From CAVAVT01 sp963592185 (GTDB taxonomy: Bacteria > Bacillota > Negativicutes > Selenomonadales > Selenomonadaceae), in assembly GCA_963592185.1 (NCBI GenBank), contig CAVAVT010000014.1:1-35910 (forward strand): a DNA stretch of 35,910 nt, given 5' to 3'. This document shows positions 6,599-14,998 of the stretch, piece after piece. Position numbers and translations under genes: made by a program. The notes below the pieces were generated by a model. It saw nothing but the letters and a program-made list of their open reading frames with translations, was not told the origin of the DNA and made no database searches. Position 1 is the first letter of the stretch; each line of letters opens with the position of its first letter.

Positions 6599-8578
6599 AT
6601 GATGCGCATTACGGACATTTTGGACAAACAATGCATCTCCTTAAATGAACATCCCACTAGCAAAAAGGAATCCATCGAAATACTTGGAAACCTAATGGAT
6701 AAATCCGGCAAACTCAAGGACAAACAGGACTTTTTGGAAAAAGTTTTTCAGCGTGAAGAAACCATGTCCACAGGTCTTGGCGAGGGTATTGCCACCCCCC
6801 ATGCAAAGGCTGATTCTGTTGCAGCCCCCGGTCTTGCAGCAATAACAGTTCCGGAAGGTGTGGATTTCAAGTCTCTGGACGGCAATCCCACCAGACTGAT
6901 TTTCATGATTGCTGCGCCGGAAAATGCGGATGCGGAACACTTGGAAATCATGAGCTCCCTTGCCACCATGATAATGGATGCGGACTTCAAGGAGGCTCTC
7001 ATTAAGGCAAAAACTCCTGAGGAATTTCTCAGCATAATAGATTCCATGGAAAATGGAACCTTTTCCGCACCATCTGGGGATTCAGTTGAAGATGTTCCAA
7101 AGACAGCAGAAGAAGAAACTTCACGGGCTGCATCTGAAAAAGTTCAGCAGACAAATAATGAATCAACCGCACAAACAGCAGCTGAAAAATTTCCAGAAAT
7201 CATCGCTGTTACAGCCTGTCCCACAGGCATTGCCCATACCTACATGGCAGCTGATTCCCTTGAAAAACATGCGAAAAAGCGTGGAATTTCCATAAAGGTT
7301 GAGACAAATGGCTCCAGCGGAACAAAAAATCTTCTTACACCGGAAGAAATTCACCATGCAAGGGCTGTAATCATTGCGGCAGACAAGCAGGTGGAGCTGA
7401 AGCGGTTTCAAGGAAAGCCCCTTCTTTTTGCCACCGCTGCAGACGGCATTAACAAGGCGGATATTCTGCTGGACAAGGCGCTAAGCAATGAACTTCCCAT
7501 TTTTGAATCAAAGGGAAAAAATCCCGATACACCTGAACAGATTACCCAGTCAGATACCCTGCTGTACACTCTTTACAAGCATCTCATGAACGGCGTTTCC
7601 CACATGCTGCCGGTGGTAGTTGGCGGCGGAATCATGATTGCCATAGCCTTTCTGCTGGACGATTACAGCATTGACCCGAAAAACTTCGGCTCCAACACTC
7701 CCATTGCAAAATTTTTCAAGGATGTGGGGGGAACCGCTTTTGGCTTCATGCTGCCTGTCCTTTCCAGCTTTATTGCCATGTCCATAGCTGACAGGCCCGG
7801 CCTCGCTGTGGGACTTGTGGGAGGTGCTCTTGCCGCCTCCACAGGCTCTGGCTTTATTGGTGCTCTGCTTGCCGGTTTCCTTGGGGGATACATCATTTTA
7901 CTTTTGAAAAAAGTGTTTGCCTTCCTGCCGGATTCACTGGACGGCATACGGCCTATGCTGATTTATCCATTCTTCGGTGTACTTCTCATCGGCTTTGTCA
8001 GCATATTCATTATTGCACCTCCAGTAAGCGCAATAAACAGCTGGCTCCTCTCCTCCATCGGTTCCATGGACAAGTCCTCAATGATTATTCTGGGTACCAT
8101 CCTTGGGGGAATGATGGCTGTGGATATGGGCGGTCCAATCAATAAGGCGGCTTATATCATCGGAACCGGAGCACTTGCTGATGGAGAATTTCATCTCATG
8201 GCAGCTGTAATGGCTGGCGGCATGGTTCCTCCCCTGGCAATTGCTCTCTGCACCACCTTCTTTGGAAACCGCTTTACCGCCAATGAGCGCAAGGCTGGCA
8301 TTACTAATTATGTAATGGGGCTTGCCTTCATCACAGAGGGTGCCATCCCCTTTGCCGCTGCGGACCCAATAAGGGTCATTCCATCCTGCGCCATAGCCGC
8401 AGCCACCGCCGGAGGGCTTTCAATGCTCTTTGACTGCACCCTTATGGCGCCCCATGGAGGAATCTTTGTAGTTCCCACAATTGGTCATCCGATGCAGTAC
8501 CTTTTGTCCATCTTCATTGGCTCCGCTGTGGGATGCATACTTATGGCTGTCTTAAAGAAAAAACAGCCAAAAACATAA
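6599..8578 (+). CDS. fruA: Fructose-specific PTS permease, EIIABC fusion (FruA)
   Basis: Takes up fructose with phosphorylation to fructose 1-phosphate. The 659-residue chain has three domains in the order A-B-C. EIIA spans about 1-150, with the phospho-His at 68 in GIATPHAK. A linker rich in Glu, Ala and Ser at about 152-195 follows. EIIB spans about 198-295, with phospho-Cys207 in VTACPTGIAHT. EIIC from about 320 to the end is a multi-span membrane domain (GVSHMLPVVVGGGIMIAIAF; later GGPINKAAY and ITEGAIPFAAADP). There is no fused HPr domain, so general HPr must be elsewhere. Last gene of the fru operon, followed by a terminator. Confidence 0.96.
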   Translation: MMRITDILDKQCISLNEHPTSKKESIEILGNLMDKSGKLKDKQDFLEKVFQREETMSTGLGEGIATPHAKADSVAAPGLAAITVPEGVDFKSLDGNPTRLIFMIAAPENADAEHLEIMSSLATMIMDADFKEALIKAKTPEEFLSIIDSMENGTFSAPSGDSVEDVPKTAEEETSRAASEKVQQTNNESTAQTAAEKFPEIIAVTACPTGIAHTYMAADSLEKHAKKRGISIKVETNGSSGTKNLLTPEEIHHARAVIIAADKQVELKRFQGKPLLFATAADGINKADILLDKALSNELPIFESKGKNPDTPEQITQSDTLLYTLYKHLMNGVSHMLPVVVGGGIMIAIAFLLDDYSIDPKNFGSNTPIAKFFKDVGGTAFGFMLPVLSSFIAMSIADRPGLAVGLVGGALAASTGSGFIGALLAGFLGGYIILLLKKVFAFLPDSLDGIRPMLIYPFFGVLLIGFVSIFIIAPPVSAINSWLLSSIGSMDKSSMIILGTILGGMMAVDMGGPINKAAYIIGTGALADGEFHLMAAVMAGGMVPPLAIALCTTFFGNRFTANERKAGITNYVMGLAFITEGAIPFAAADPIRVIPSCAIAAATAGGLSMLFDCTLMAPHGGIFVVPTIGHPMQYLLSIFIGSAVGCILMAVLKKKQPKT

Positions 8579-8603
8579 TCCCTCAGCAAAATATCGCAAA
8601 AAA

Positions 8604-8640
8604 TAACGGCCTCCCAAAATTAATCGAGAGGTCGTTTTTT
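8604..8640. terminator. Bidirectional intrinsic terminator between fruA and purD
   Basis: AACGGCCTC and GAGGTCGTT pair across a 15-nt loop. T residues follow on the plus strand, and an A run precedes on the left, which gives a T run on the minus strand. It can end both the fru operon and the convergent purine operon. Confidence 0.85.
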
Positions 8641-8661
8641 ATGCCAATATTTATTTGAGAT

Positions 8662-9960
8662 TTACTTGTTCAGACGCTCAAGGGCACGATGTGCAATATC
8701 CTTGCGGAACTCAGCACCCTCAAAGTGAATCTTGGATACACCTTCATATGCCTTGTCCACAGCCTGACGAACATCCTTGCCACGGGCTGTGATGCCGAGC
8801 ACACGGCCTCCAGCGGTGACAATTTTGCCATCCTTCTTAGCGGTACCAGCATGGAACACCACAGTTCCTGCAGCCTCTGCATCATCAAGACCGGTGATTT
8901 CCTTGCCCTTTTCATAGGAACCAGGATATCCGCCAGAGGCCATAATCACGCATACAGCCGCATCATCAGACCAGTTGATTTCCTGCTGGGCAAGGGTGCC
9001 GTTGGTACAGGAAAGCATGATGTCCACAAGGTCGCTGTCCAGCAGAGGCAGTACAACCTGAGTTTCAGGATCGCCGAAACGGGCGTTGAACTCTACAACC
9101 TTCGGACCTTCCTTTGTAATCATAAGACCTGCATAGAGACATCCCTTGTAGGTGCGTCCCTCAGCCTTCATTGCATCCACAACAGGCTGGAGAATCTCCT
9201 TTTCCACACGGGCAACAATCTCCGGAGTAGCAACTGGAGCCGGTGCATAGGTTCCCATGCCGCCGGTGTTGGGGCCCTTGTCCCCGTCATAAGCACGCTT
9301 ATGGTCCTGAGAAGAAATCATGGGACGTACAGTCTCGCCATCGGTAAAGGTAAGCAGTGATGCCTCCTCACCTTCCATAAATTCCTCAATAACTACACGG
9401 CTGCCTGCAGAGCCAAATGCCTTGTCGCTCATGATTTCCTGAACAGCTGCAATAGCTTCCTCGTCAGTCATGGCAACAATTACACCCTTTCCGGCAGCAA
9501 GTCCGTCAGCCTTGATAACGATAGGAGCACCTTCCTGCTTTACGTAAGCAAGGGCATCCTCTGCCTGGGTGAAAATCTCGTATTTAGCTGTAGGAACATT
9601 GTACTTTTTCATGAGATTCTTGCAGAAAGCCTTGGAGCCTTCAATCTCAGCTGCCAGCTTGGAGGGACCAAATGCAGGGATTCCTGCCTCCTCCAGAGCA
9701 TCCACAACACCATTGGTAAGTGGAACCTCAGGGCCTACCACAGCCAAATCTATTGCATGGTCCTTTGCAAAGGCGGTAACTGCGGCATTGTCAGTAATTG
9801 AAATGCCCTCAACGCATTCTGCAACAGCCTCCATGCCGGGATTTCCAGGAATAGCATAAAGCTTTCCAGCCTTGGGGCTCTGTGCCAGCTTCCAGGCAAT
9901 GGTGTGCTCACGTCCGCCACCGCCGATAACAAGAATGTTTAATTTATCTTTATTTGCCAT
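8662..9960 (-). CDS. purD: Phosphoribosylamine-glycine ligase (GAR synthetase, PurD)
   Basis: Joins glycine to 5-phosphoribosylamine with ATP, the second step of purine synthesis. The protein is 432 residues, typical of the family: N-terminal LNILVIGGGGREHTIAWKLAQ, an ATP-grasp centre with VIKADGLAAGKGV around residues 140-152, DHKRAYDGDKGPNTGGMG, and VVEFNARFGDPE, which carries the metal-binding Glu and Asn. The start is ATG 9958-9960, with GGGGA upstream. The frame runs on to 10074, but that extension lies within the cyclohydrolase gene. It begins 13 nt after the cyclohydrolase stop and is the last gene of the pur operon. Confidence 0.96.
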   Translation of the reverse strand: MANKDKLNILVIGGGGREHTIAWKLAQSPKAGKLYAIPGNPGMEAVAECVEGISITDNAAVTAFAKDHAIDLAVVGPEVPLTNGVVDALEEAGIPAFGPSKLAAEIEGSKAFCKNLMKKYNVPTAKYEIFTQAEDALAYVKQEGAPIVIKADGLAAGKGVIVAMTDEEAIAAVQEIMSDKAFGSAGSRVVIEEFMEGEEASLLTFTDGETVRPMISSQDHKRAYDGDKGPNTGGMGTYAPAPVATPEIVARVEKEILQPVVDAMKAEGRTYKGCLYAGLMITKEGPKVVEFNARFGDPETQVVLPLLDSDLVDIMLSCTNGTLAQQEINWSDDAAVCVIMASGGYPGSYEKGKEITGLDDAEAAGTVVFHAGTAKKDGKIVTAGGRVLGITARGKDVRQAVDKAYEGVSKIHFEGAEFRKDIAHRALERLNK

Positions 9961-9973
9961 TGCTGTTCCCCAC

Positions 9974-10567
9974 TTACTTATTAATCTGTTCCATAAGATA
10001 GTTCTGGATACATGCATCGTACTCAGCTGTATGCTGGAAAGCCTCCTGAGCCAGCTGCATACGGAGCATTCCACCTACACAGCCATCCTTTTCCACGCTG
10101 GAAGCAACCTCTTCATAACGGGAAGGATTGGTTACAACTGTTACGAACTTAAAGTTCTTTGCAGCTGCACGAATCATTGCCGGTCCGCCGATATCGATGT
10201 TCTCAATTGCCTCTGCAAGGGTTACATTTGGCTTTTCAATGGTTTCCTTAAAGGGGTAGAGATTTACTACAACCATGTCAATGGGAGTAATCTTATGCTC
10301 CTGCAAAGCCTTAACATGCTCTGCATTGTCACGTACAGCCAGAATGCCGCCGTGGATATAAGGATTCAGAGTCTTTACACGGCCGTCCATTATCTCCGGG
10401 AAGCCTGTAACGTCACTGACATAAAGAACCGGAATGCCAGCTTCCTTTATTGCTCTCATGGTACCGCCTGTGGATACGATTTCCACACCGGCAGCGTGAA
10501 GTCTTCTAGCAAGCTCAACAACGCCGGTTTTGTCAGATACACTAATCAGGGCACGTTTAATTTTCAT
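9974..10567 (-). CDS. Stand-alone IMP cyclohydrolase (N-terminal half of PurH only)
   Basis: Closes the ring of FAICAR to give IMP, the last step of purine synthesis. The 197 residues match the cyclohydrolase domain of PurH almost exactly: KRALISVSDKTG at 4-15, STGGT near 33, FPEIMDGRVKTL near 55, and VVNLYPF followed by ENIDIGGPAMIRAAAKN. The AICAR transformylase half of usual PurH (about 300 more residues) is absent; the frame ends cleanly and purD starts 13 nt later, so this is not a frameshift. Split PurH proteins are known in some Firmicutes, so a separate transformylase is expected elsewhere. The usual KTLHPK-type motif reads KTLNPY here. The start follows GGTGGAGA. The gap to purN is 43 nt. 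Confidence 0.92.
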   Translation of the reverse strand: MKIKRALISVSDKTGVVELARRLHAAGVEIVSTGGTMRAIKEAGIPVLYVSDVTGFPEIMDGRVKTLNPYIHGGILAVRDNAEHVKALQEHKITPIDMVVVNLYPFKETIEKPNVTLAEAIENIDIGGPAMIRAAAKNFKFVTVVTNPSRYEEVASSVEKDGCVGGMLRMQLAQEAFQHTAEYDACIQNYLMEQINK

Positions 10568-10610
10568 CACTATCTCCACCTTTTCATCAGAATTATTTTT
10601 AGAAAGCATC

Positions 10611-11231
10611 TTAGTCCAGGATTGTTACATGACGTCCGTCAACCCTGAGCCTGCCCTCCACGTAAAGCTGTATAGCCTTGGGATAAAGAATATGCTCCTG
10701 CTCCAATACCCTTGCCCCCAAAGTGTCCTCAGTATCATCCTGCAGTACAGGAACTGCCGCCTGAAGAATAATGGGACCGCTGTCCATACCCTCGTCCACA
10801 AAATGAACGGTACAGCCTGATACCTTTACACCGTATGCCAGCACATCACGATGTGCATGTGCTCCAGTAAATGAAGGCAGAAGTGCCGGGTGAATATTCA
10901 TGATACGTCCGCTGAATTCATGAACAAAGTAAGGGCTCAAAATGCGCATAAAGCCAGCTAGAACCACCAGAGTTACTCCTTCAGCCTTCAGAGCCTCTGT
11001 CAGCTTTTCCTCAAAGGACTGGCGGTCAGCAAATTCCTTGCGGTTTATGCAGATATTTTTGATTCCGGCCTTTTCAGCTCTTTCCAGTGCCATAACGCCG
11101 GGTTTGTCGGTGATAACTACACCGATTTTCGCATCAATCTGTCCTGCATTTACAGCATCAATAATAGACTGGAGGTCTGTGCCCCTTCCGGAACACAGCA
11201 CACCCAGTACATGCTTTTTATTATCACTCAT
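10611..11231 (-). CDS. purN: Phosphoribosylglycinamide formyltransferase (PurN)
   Basis: Transfers a formyl group from 10-formyltetrahydrofolate to GAR, the third purine step. The protein is 206 residues with family motifs: LCSGRGTDLQSIIDA at the phosphate-binding start, LAGFMRILSPYFV, MNIHPALLPSF carrying the catalytic Asn and His, and VHFVDEGMDSGPII carrying the catalytic Asp. The ATG at 11229-11231 overlaps the end of purM by 8 nt, indicating coupled translation. The frame extends to 11258 without a better ribosome site. Confidence 0.95.
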   Translation of the reverse strand: MSDNKKHVLGVLCSGRGTDLQSIIDAVNAGQIDAKIGVVITDKPGVMALERAEKAGIKNICINRKEFADRQSFEEKLTEALKAEGVTLVVLAGFMRILSPYFVHEFSGRIMNIHPALLPSFTGAHAHRDVLAYGVKVSGCTVHFVDEGMDSGPIILQAAVPVLQDDTEDTLGARVLEQEHILYPKAIQLYVEGRLRVDGRHVTILD

Positions 11232-12276
11232 TGAACACGCCGCCTTTAATGGTAACATCGTGGCTGCCAGGAACTATGCGGCCGATTTCATAATAAGTCT
11301 CTCCTGCTGCATCGAGATGCTGCTTGATTTTCTCAGCCTCATCCTTGTCAGCAATGAGAACCATACCGATACCCATGTTGAAGGTACGGTACATTTCCTT
11401 CCAGTCAACATTGCCCCATTCCTTAAGGAGCTTGAAGATAGGAGGCATCTGCCATGCATCAGCATCAACCTCGATTGCAAGGTCCTCTGGAACAGCACGG
11501 GGTATATTCTCGTAGAATCCGCCGCCGGTAATGTGAACCATGCCGTGGATATCGAACTTCTCAATGAGGGGCAGACAGGATTTAGGATAAAGACGGGTAG
11601 GAGTCAGAAGCTCCTCGCCGATGGTCTTTCCAAGCTCGTCAATGTACTCGTCTCCCTTGAAACCCTTCAGCTCAAAGCAGATTTTGCGAACCAGAGAGAA
11701 ACCGTTGGAATGCACGCCGGAGGAAGGAAGACCGATGAGAACATCTCCATCCTTAACCTTTTCGCTGGTGATGATTTTAGACTTGTCCACAACACCTACA
11801 GCAAAGCCAGCAATGTCGTACTCGCCAACAGGATAGAAGCCGCTCATTTCAGCGGTTTCTCCGCCGATGAGGGCGCATCCGGACTCCTTGCAGGCATTTG
11901 CAACACCCTTTACAACAGCGGCAACCTGCTCAGGATCCAGCTTGCCTACAGCCAGATAATCCAGGAAATAAAGTGGCTCTGCACCCTGTACAAGAATGTC
12001 GTTTACGCACATTGCAACGGCATCCTGTCCTACAGTGTCATGCTTGTCCAGCATAAATGCAATGCGGAGCTTTGTACCAACGCCGTCAGTACCGGACACC
12101 AGTACAGGCTCCTTGTACTTGCCGCTCTGCAATGCAAAGAGACCGCCAAAGCCGCCTAAGTCTCCCAATACCTCTGGACGGTAGGTAGCCTTAACGCTGT
12201 CCTTTATAAGCTTTACGGAGTAGTTGCCTGCGTCGATATCAACACCGGCATCACGATAAGTAAGTTTCTTTTCCAT
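11224..12276 (-). CDS. purM: Phosphoribosylformylglycinamidine cyclo-ligase (AIR synthetase, PurM)
   Basis: ATP-dependent closure of FGAM to aminoimidazole ribonucleotide. It has 350 residues, normal length. N-terminal LTYRDAGVDIDAGNYSVKLIK, then SGTDGVGTKLRIAF, VNDILVQGAEPLYFLDYLA, ALIGGETAEMSGFY and GLPSSGVHSNGFSLVR are the standard PurM/AIRS segments. The late VHITGGGFYENIPR is also present. The start has GGAGG upstream. It follows purF by 38 nt and overlaps purN. Confidence 0.97.
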   Translation of the reverse strand: MEKKLTYRDAGVDIDAGNYSVKLIKDSVKATYRPEVLGDLGGFGGLFALQSGKYKEPVLVSGTDGVGTKLRIAFMLDKHDTVGQDAVAMCVNDILVQGAEPLYFLDYLAVGKLDPEQVAAVVKGVANACKESGCALIGGETAEMSGFYPVGEYDIAGFAVGVVDKSKIITSEKVKDGDVLIGLPSSGVHSNGFSLVRKICFELKGFKGDEYIDELGKTIGEELLTPTRLYPKSCLPLIEKFDIHGMVHITGGGFYENIPRAVPEDLAIEVDADAWQMPPIFKLLKEWGNVDWKEMYRTFNMGIGMVLIADKDEAEKIKQHLDAAGETYYEIGRIVPGSHDVTIKGGVFNE

Positions 12277-12314
12277 TGGCTGTGTTTTCCTCCATTATCA
12301 ATAAATCAATACGA

Positions 12315-13742
12315 TTACTTCTTGCGCTGCTCAAATACGTACTTGCTGTCTCCAGCAGGAATTTCTCCCTGCTCCACCGGATAGGACTTGTTGAAACATG
12401 CATAGCACATATCCTCAGGATCAACAGCGGATACAGACAGCTTCAGTCCCTCAATGGACAGGAAGTGCAGTGAATCTGCTCCGATGAAATCACGGATTTC
12501 ATCAACGGTCTTAGTTGCGGCAATAAGCTCCTTGCGCACAGAGGTGTCTATTCCATAGAAGCATGGGTATCCGATAGGAGGAGAGCTGATGCACATATGT
12601 ACTTCCTTAGCTCCTGCATTTCTGAGCATCCGGACAATCTTTCCGCTGGTGGTTCCACGAACTATGGAATCGTCTATTATTATTACTGATTTGCCTGCCA
12701 CGCTTGCCTTTATAGGATTGAGCTTCAGTCTGACAGAACGCTCACGCATCTTCTGGGTTGGCTGTATAAAGGTTCTTCCTATGTATCTGTTCTTGATGAG
12801 TCCGTCAACATAAGGAATGCCGGACTCATAGGCAAAGCCCTGGGCTGCAGTATTTCCAGAGTCAGGCACAGAGATTACAATATCTCCCTTAAATCCGCTT
12901 TCACGGGCAAGAATACGTCCCATTTCAAAACGTGCCTGATGTACGCTCTGTCCGTCAATAACAGAGTCCGGACGTGCGAAATAAATGTGCTCGAAAATGC
13001 AGGAAGCCTTTTTCTGACCCTTTGCAAAGTCGTAGCTCTTTACTCCGTCATCATTGATTACTACCATTTCTCCCGGCTCGATGTCACGGACGAACTCCGC
13101 ATCCACAACATCAAGACCGCAGGTCTCTGAGGATAATACGTAGGTTCCGTCTCCCAGCTTTCCGAGGCAGAGGGGGCGGAAGCCCTGGGGATCCCTTGCG
13201 CCAATGAGCTTGTCCTCTGTCATGATTGTGAGACAGAATGCACCCTTAATCTGGCGGATGCTGTCCATTATGCGCTCCTCAACGGTATCCTTATTGGAAC
13301 GGGCGATGAGATTCATGATTACTTCAGTATCAATGGAAGTCTGGAAAATAGTTCCCTGCTTTTCCAGCTGATGGCGTATTTCAGCGGCATTGGTAAGATT
13401 ACCATTATGGGCAAGGGAAATCTTGCCACCGGAATAGTTGACCATAAGAGGCTGTGTGTTGGCCAGCAGGCTGGAGCCTGTGGTGGAATAACGTACATGG
13501 CCGATAGCGATGTACTGGTTATCCATATGGGGAATCTGATGGCGGAACACTTCATTCACAAGACCCATTCCCCTTGTGGTGTCCATCCATGCGCCATCTG
13601 TTATAGCGATACCTGCACTTTCCTGTCCACGGTGCTGCAGAGCATAAAGTCCAAGATATACCATTTCGGAGACATCCTCTGTACGTGAATAAACGCCGAA
13701 GACGCCACATTCCTCTTTCCATTTGTTATCGATGTCGTACAT
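12315..13742 (-). CDS. purF: Amidophosphoribosyltransferase (PurF)
   Basis: First committed purine step: glutamine amide transfer to PRPP. It has 475 residues. An 11-residue propeptide precedes ECGVFGVY, so Cys12 should become the N-terminal nucleophile after processing. The glutaminase half shows YALQHRGQESAGIA and HNGNLTNA. The PRPP site is IIIDDSIVRGTTSGKIV near residues 345-361. A C-terminal CYAC and other cysteines fit the Bacillus-type enzyme, which carries a 4Fe-4S cluster and is oxygen-labile; this is inferred from the family. It follows purE after a 92-nt gap with a hairpin, and AGAAAGG precedes the ATG. Confidence 0.97.
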   Translation of the reverse strand: MYDIDNKWKEECGVFGVYSRTEDVSEMVYLGLYALQHRGQESAGIAITDGAWMDTTRGMGLVNEVFRHQIPHMDNQYIAIGHVRYSTTGSSLLANTQPLMVNYSGGKISLAHNGNLTNAAEIRHQLEKQGTIFQTSIDTEVIMNLIARSNKDTVEERIMDSIRQIKGAFCLTIMTEDKLIGARDPQGFRPLCLGKLGDGTYVLSSETCGLDVVDAEFVRDIEPGEMVVINDDGVKSYDFAKGQKKASCIFEHIYFARPDSVIDGQSVHQARFEMGRILARESGFKGDIVISVPDSGNTAAQGFAYESGIPYVDGLIKNRYIGRTFIQPTQKMRERSVRLKLNPIKASVAGKSVIIIDDSIVRGTTSGKIVRMLRNAGAKEVHMCISSPPIGYPCFYGIDTSVRKELIAATKTVDEIRDFIGADSLHFLSIEGLKLSVSAVDPEDMCYACFNKSYPVEQGEIPAGDSKYVFEQRKK

Positions 13743-13766
13743 TTTTACCTTTCTTCTCCATTCATG

Positions 13767-13798
13767 CGGCGGCTCTTCTACATGAAGCTGTACCGCCG
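13767..13798 (-). other. Stem-loop in the purE-purF gap
   Basis: CGGCGG and CCGCCG enclose a nested CTTC/GAAG stem. There is no T run, so it is more likely an mRNA-processing or stability element than a terminator. Its function is not known. Confidence 0.4.
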
Positions 13799-13834
13799 TA
13801 GTTAGCTGCGGAAAACAACAAAAAGCAGTCCCTA

Positions 13835-14320
13835 TCAGAGCTGAGCTGCTACACGGGCTGCTTTAGTTTCTACTTCCTGTACCATTTTTTCACGATAATC
13901 CGCCAATTTCTTTGCCAGGTCCTCATCAGTGACAGCAAAAATCTCTACGGCATAAATCGCTGCATTCTTTGCACCGTTAATAGCCATAGTTGCCACAGGG
14001 ATTCCGGAAGGCATCTGCACAGTTGAAAGAAGTGCATCCATGCCGTTGAGGGGTGTTGCGTTAATGGGCACACCAATTACAGGCAGAGTGGTAAAACTTG
14101 CAATAACGCCTCCAAGGTGTGCTGCAGCACCTGCCGCAGAAATAATCGCACCTATGCCATTATCCCTTGCGGACATAACAAAGTCCCGTACCTTTCCCGG
14201 AGTACGGTGTGCGGATGCAACAACAACCTCAGACTCAATGCCGAACTCCTTCAAAAGCTCTACAGCCGGCTTGAGGATAGGCCAATCTGAATCGCTTCCC
14301 ATAATAACAGCGACCTTCAT
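13835..14320 (-). CDS. purE: 5-(carboxyamino)imidazole ribonucleotide mutase (PurE, class I)
   Basis: Rearranges N5-CAIR to CAIR. It is 161 residues, the usual size of a class I PurE. The signature runs are VIMGSDSDWPIL at 5-16, VASAHRTPGKV near 34-44 (the catalytic His is in SAHRTP), AAGAAAHLGGVIAS near 62-75 and VPINATPLNGMDALLS. Class I PurE needs a PurK partner, which is not in the window. First gene of the pur operon; AGGAGA lies 9 nt before ATG 14318-14320. Confidence 0.97.
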   Translation of the reverse strand: MKVAVIMGSDSDWPILKPAVELLKEFGIESEVVVASAHRTPGKVRDFVMSARDNGIGAIISAAGAAAHLGGVIASFTTLPVIGVPINATPLNGMDALLSTVQMPSGIPVATMAINGAKNAAIYAVEIFAVTDEDLAKKLADYREKMVQEVETKAARVAAQL

Positions 14321-14350
14321 GAATCAATCATCTCCTAAAATAGTTTTCAG

Positions 14351-14373
14351 AAAAATTGCCGTTCATACGGCAA
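14351..14373 (-). terminator. Terminator-like hairpin at the start of the purE leader
   Basis: Minus-strand TTGCCGT-ATGA-ACGGCAA followed by TTTTT. From the predicted promoter, transcription would begin near 14382, so the hairpin starts about 9 nt into the RNA and ends about 30 nt before the purE start codon. It may be an attenuator or a 5' stabilising stem. Confidence 0.55.
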
Positions 14374-14388
14374 CAACTTCGCATATAT

Positions 14389-14418
14389 ATCATAGCAAAT
14401 ACATTAAAAAACTGTCAA
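14389..14418 (-). promoter_or_regulatory. Promoter of the purine operon
   Basis: Minus-strand TTGACA (14413-14418), 18-nt spacer, TATGAT (14389-14394), both near consensus. The -35 box lies inside the 3' arm of the terminator of the gene upstream. Confidence 0.75.
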
Positions 14419-14452
14419 CGATTAGACATCCGTTATATCCATCGCTGACAGT
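14404..14452 (-). terminator. Intrinsic terminator after the DapF-like gene
   Basis: Minus-strand ACTGTCAGCGAT (14441-14452) pairs fully, counting one G-U, with ATCGTTGACAGT (14411-14422), then a T run. The loop is about 18 nt. Confidence 0.8.
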
Positions 14453-14475
14453 TATAATAATCTTAACTATGAATT

Positions 14476-14871
14476 TCAAACAGCCAATGCTGCTTCTGCG
14501 CTTTCCTTAAGCACTCCGCAAAAATAATTTGTAACATGAATCTCAGCCACACTCATAGGCTGTGTTTCAATGGCATTTTCCCCAATTGCACGGGCAAGCT
14601 TCTGCGAATCCAGTACCATACCGGTTCTACGGGCATGTACAGCCATAACCTTCCACGCCTCTGCATCCTCCGGGATACGTTCTCCATCCTTGCCGTAAAC
14701 CTCGAAGCTGCAATAAGCGCTGCCATTTGCAATAATAATTTTATCAGCGCCAACACCGTGACGGCGGTCCGCCAGCAGTGCAAGACCCTCGCTGCCAATT
14801 CCCTGTACATCCTCACTGCTGCATACCATATATTCAATTCCTTCAAAAAGGTAATTCATTACTACCATCAT
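14476..14871 (-). CDS. Small protein resembling one domain of diaminopimelate epimerase (DapF-like), catalytic site not conserved
   Basis: A 131-residue protein. The run LALLADRRHGVGADKIII near residues 30-47 and the following SFEVYGKDGERI resemble the N-terminal half of DapF (CDRHFGIGADG and FNADGSEAEMCGNG). Where DapF has its catalytic Cys, this protein has PEDAEAW, and the second DapF domain is missing, so epimerase activity is unlikely. I can give only family resemblance. The start at 14869-14871 is chosen because AAGGAG lies 9 nt upstream; ATGs at 14868 and 14859 are alternatives. It is divergent from an AraC-type regulator with about 127 nt between the start codons, so it may be that regulator's target. 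Confidence 0.55.
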   Translation of the reverse strand: MMVVMNYLFEGIEYMVCSSEDVQGIGSEGLALLADRRHGVGADKIIIANGSAYCSFEVYGKDGERIPEDAEAWKVMAVHARRTGMVLDSQKLARAIGENAIETQPMSVAEIHVTNYFCGVLKESAEAALAV

Positions 14872-14928
14872 TGTCAGGCACTCCTTGCTGTTTTGATTTG
14901 ATGGTCTAAGTATATCAAGCAATTTATA

Positions 14929-14961
14929 CAAAAAGAATAAGGAAATGTGCTATTCTTTTTG
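14929..14961. repeat. Perfect 11-bp inverted repeat between the DapF-like gene and the AraC-type regulator
   Basis: CAAAAAGAATA (14929-14939) and TATTCTTTTTG (14951-14961) with an 11-nt spacer. GTGCTAT also occurs twice nearby (about 14947 and 14968). Lying between divergent genes, it may be an operator; this is inference. Confidence 0.5.
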
Positions 14962-14998
14962 CAAAAAGTGCTATATACTAAAAATGGAGGGATGTATT

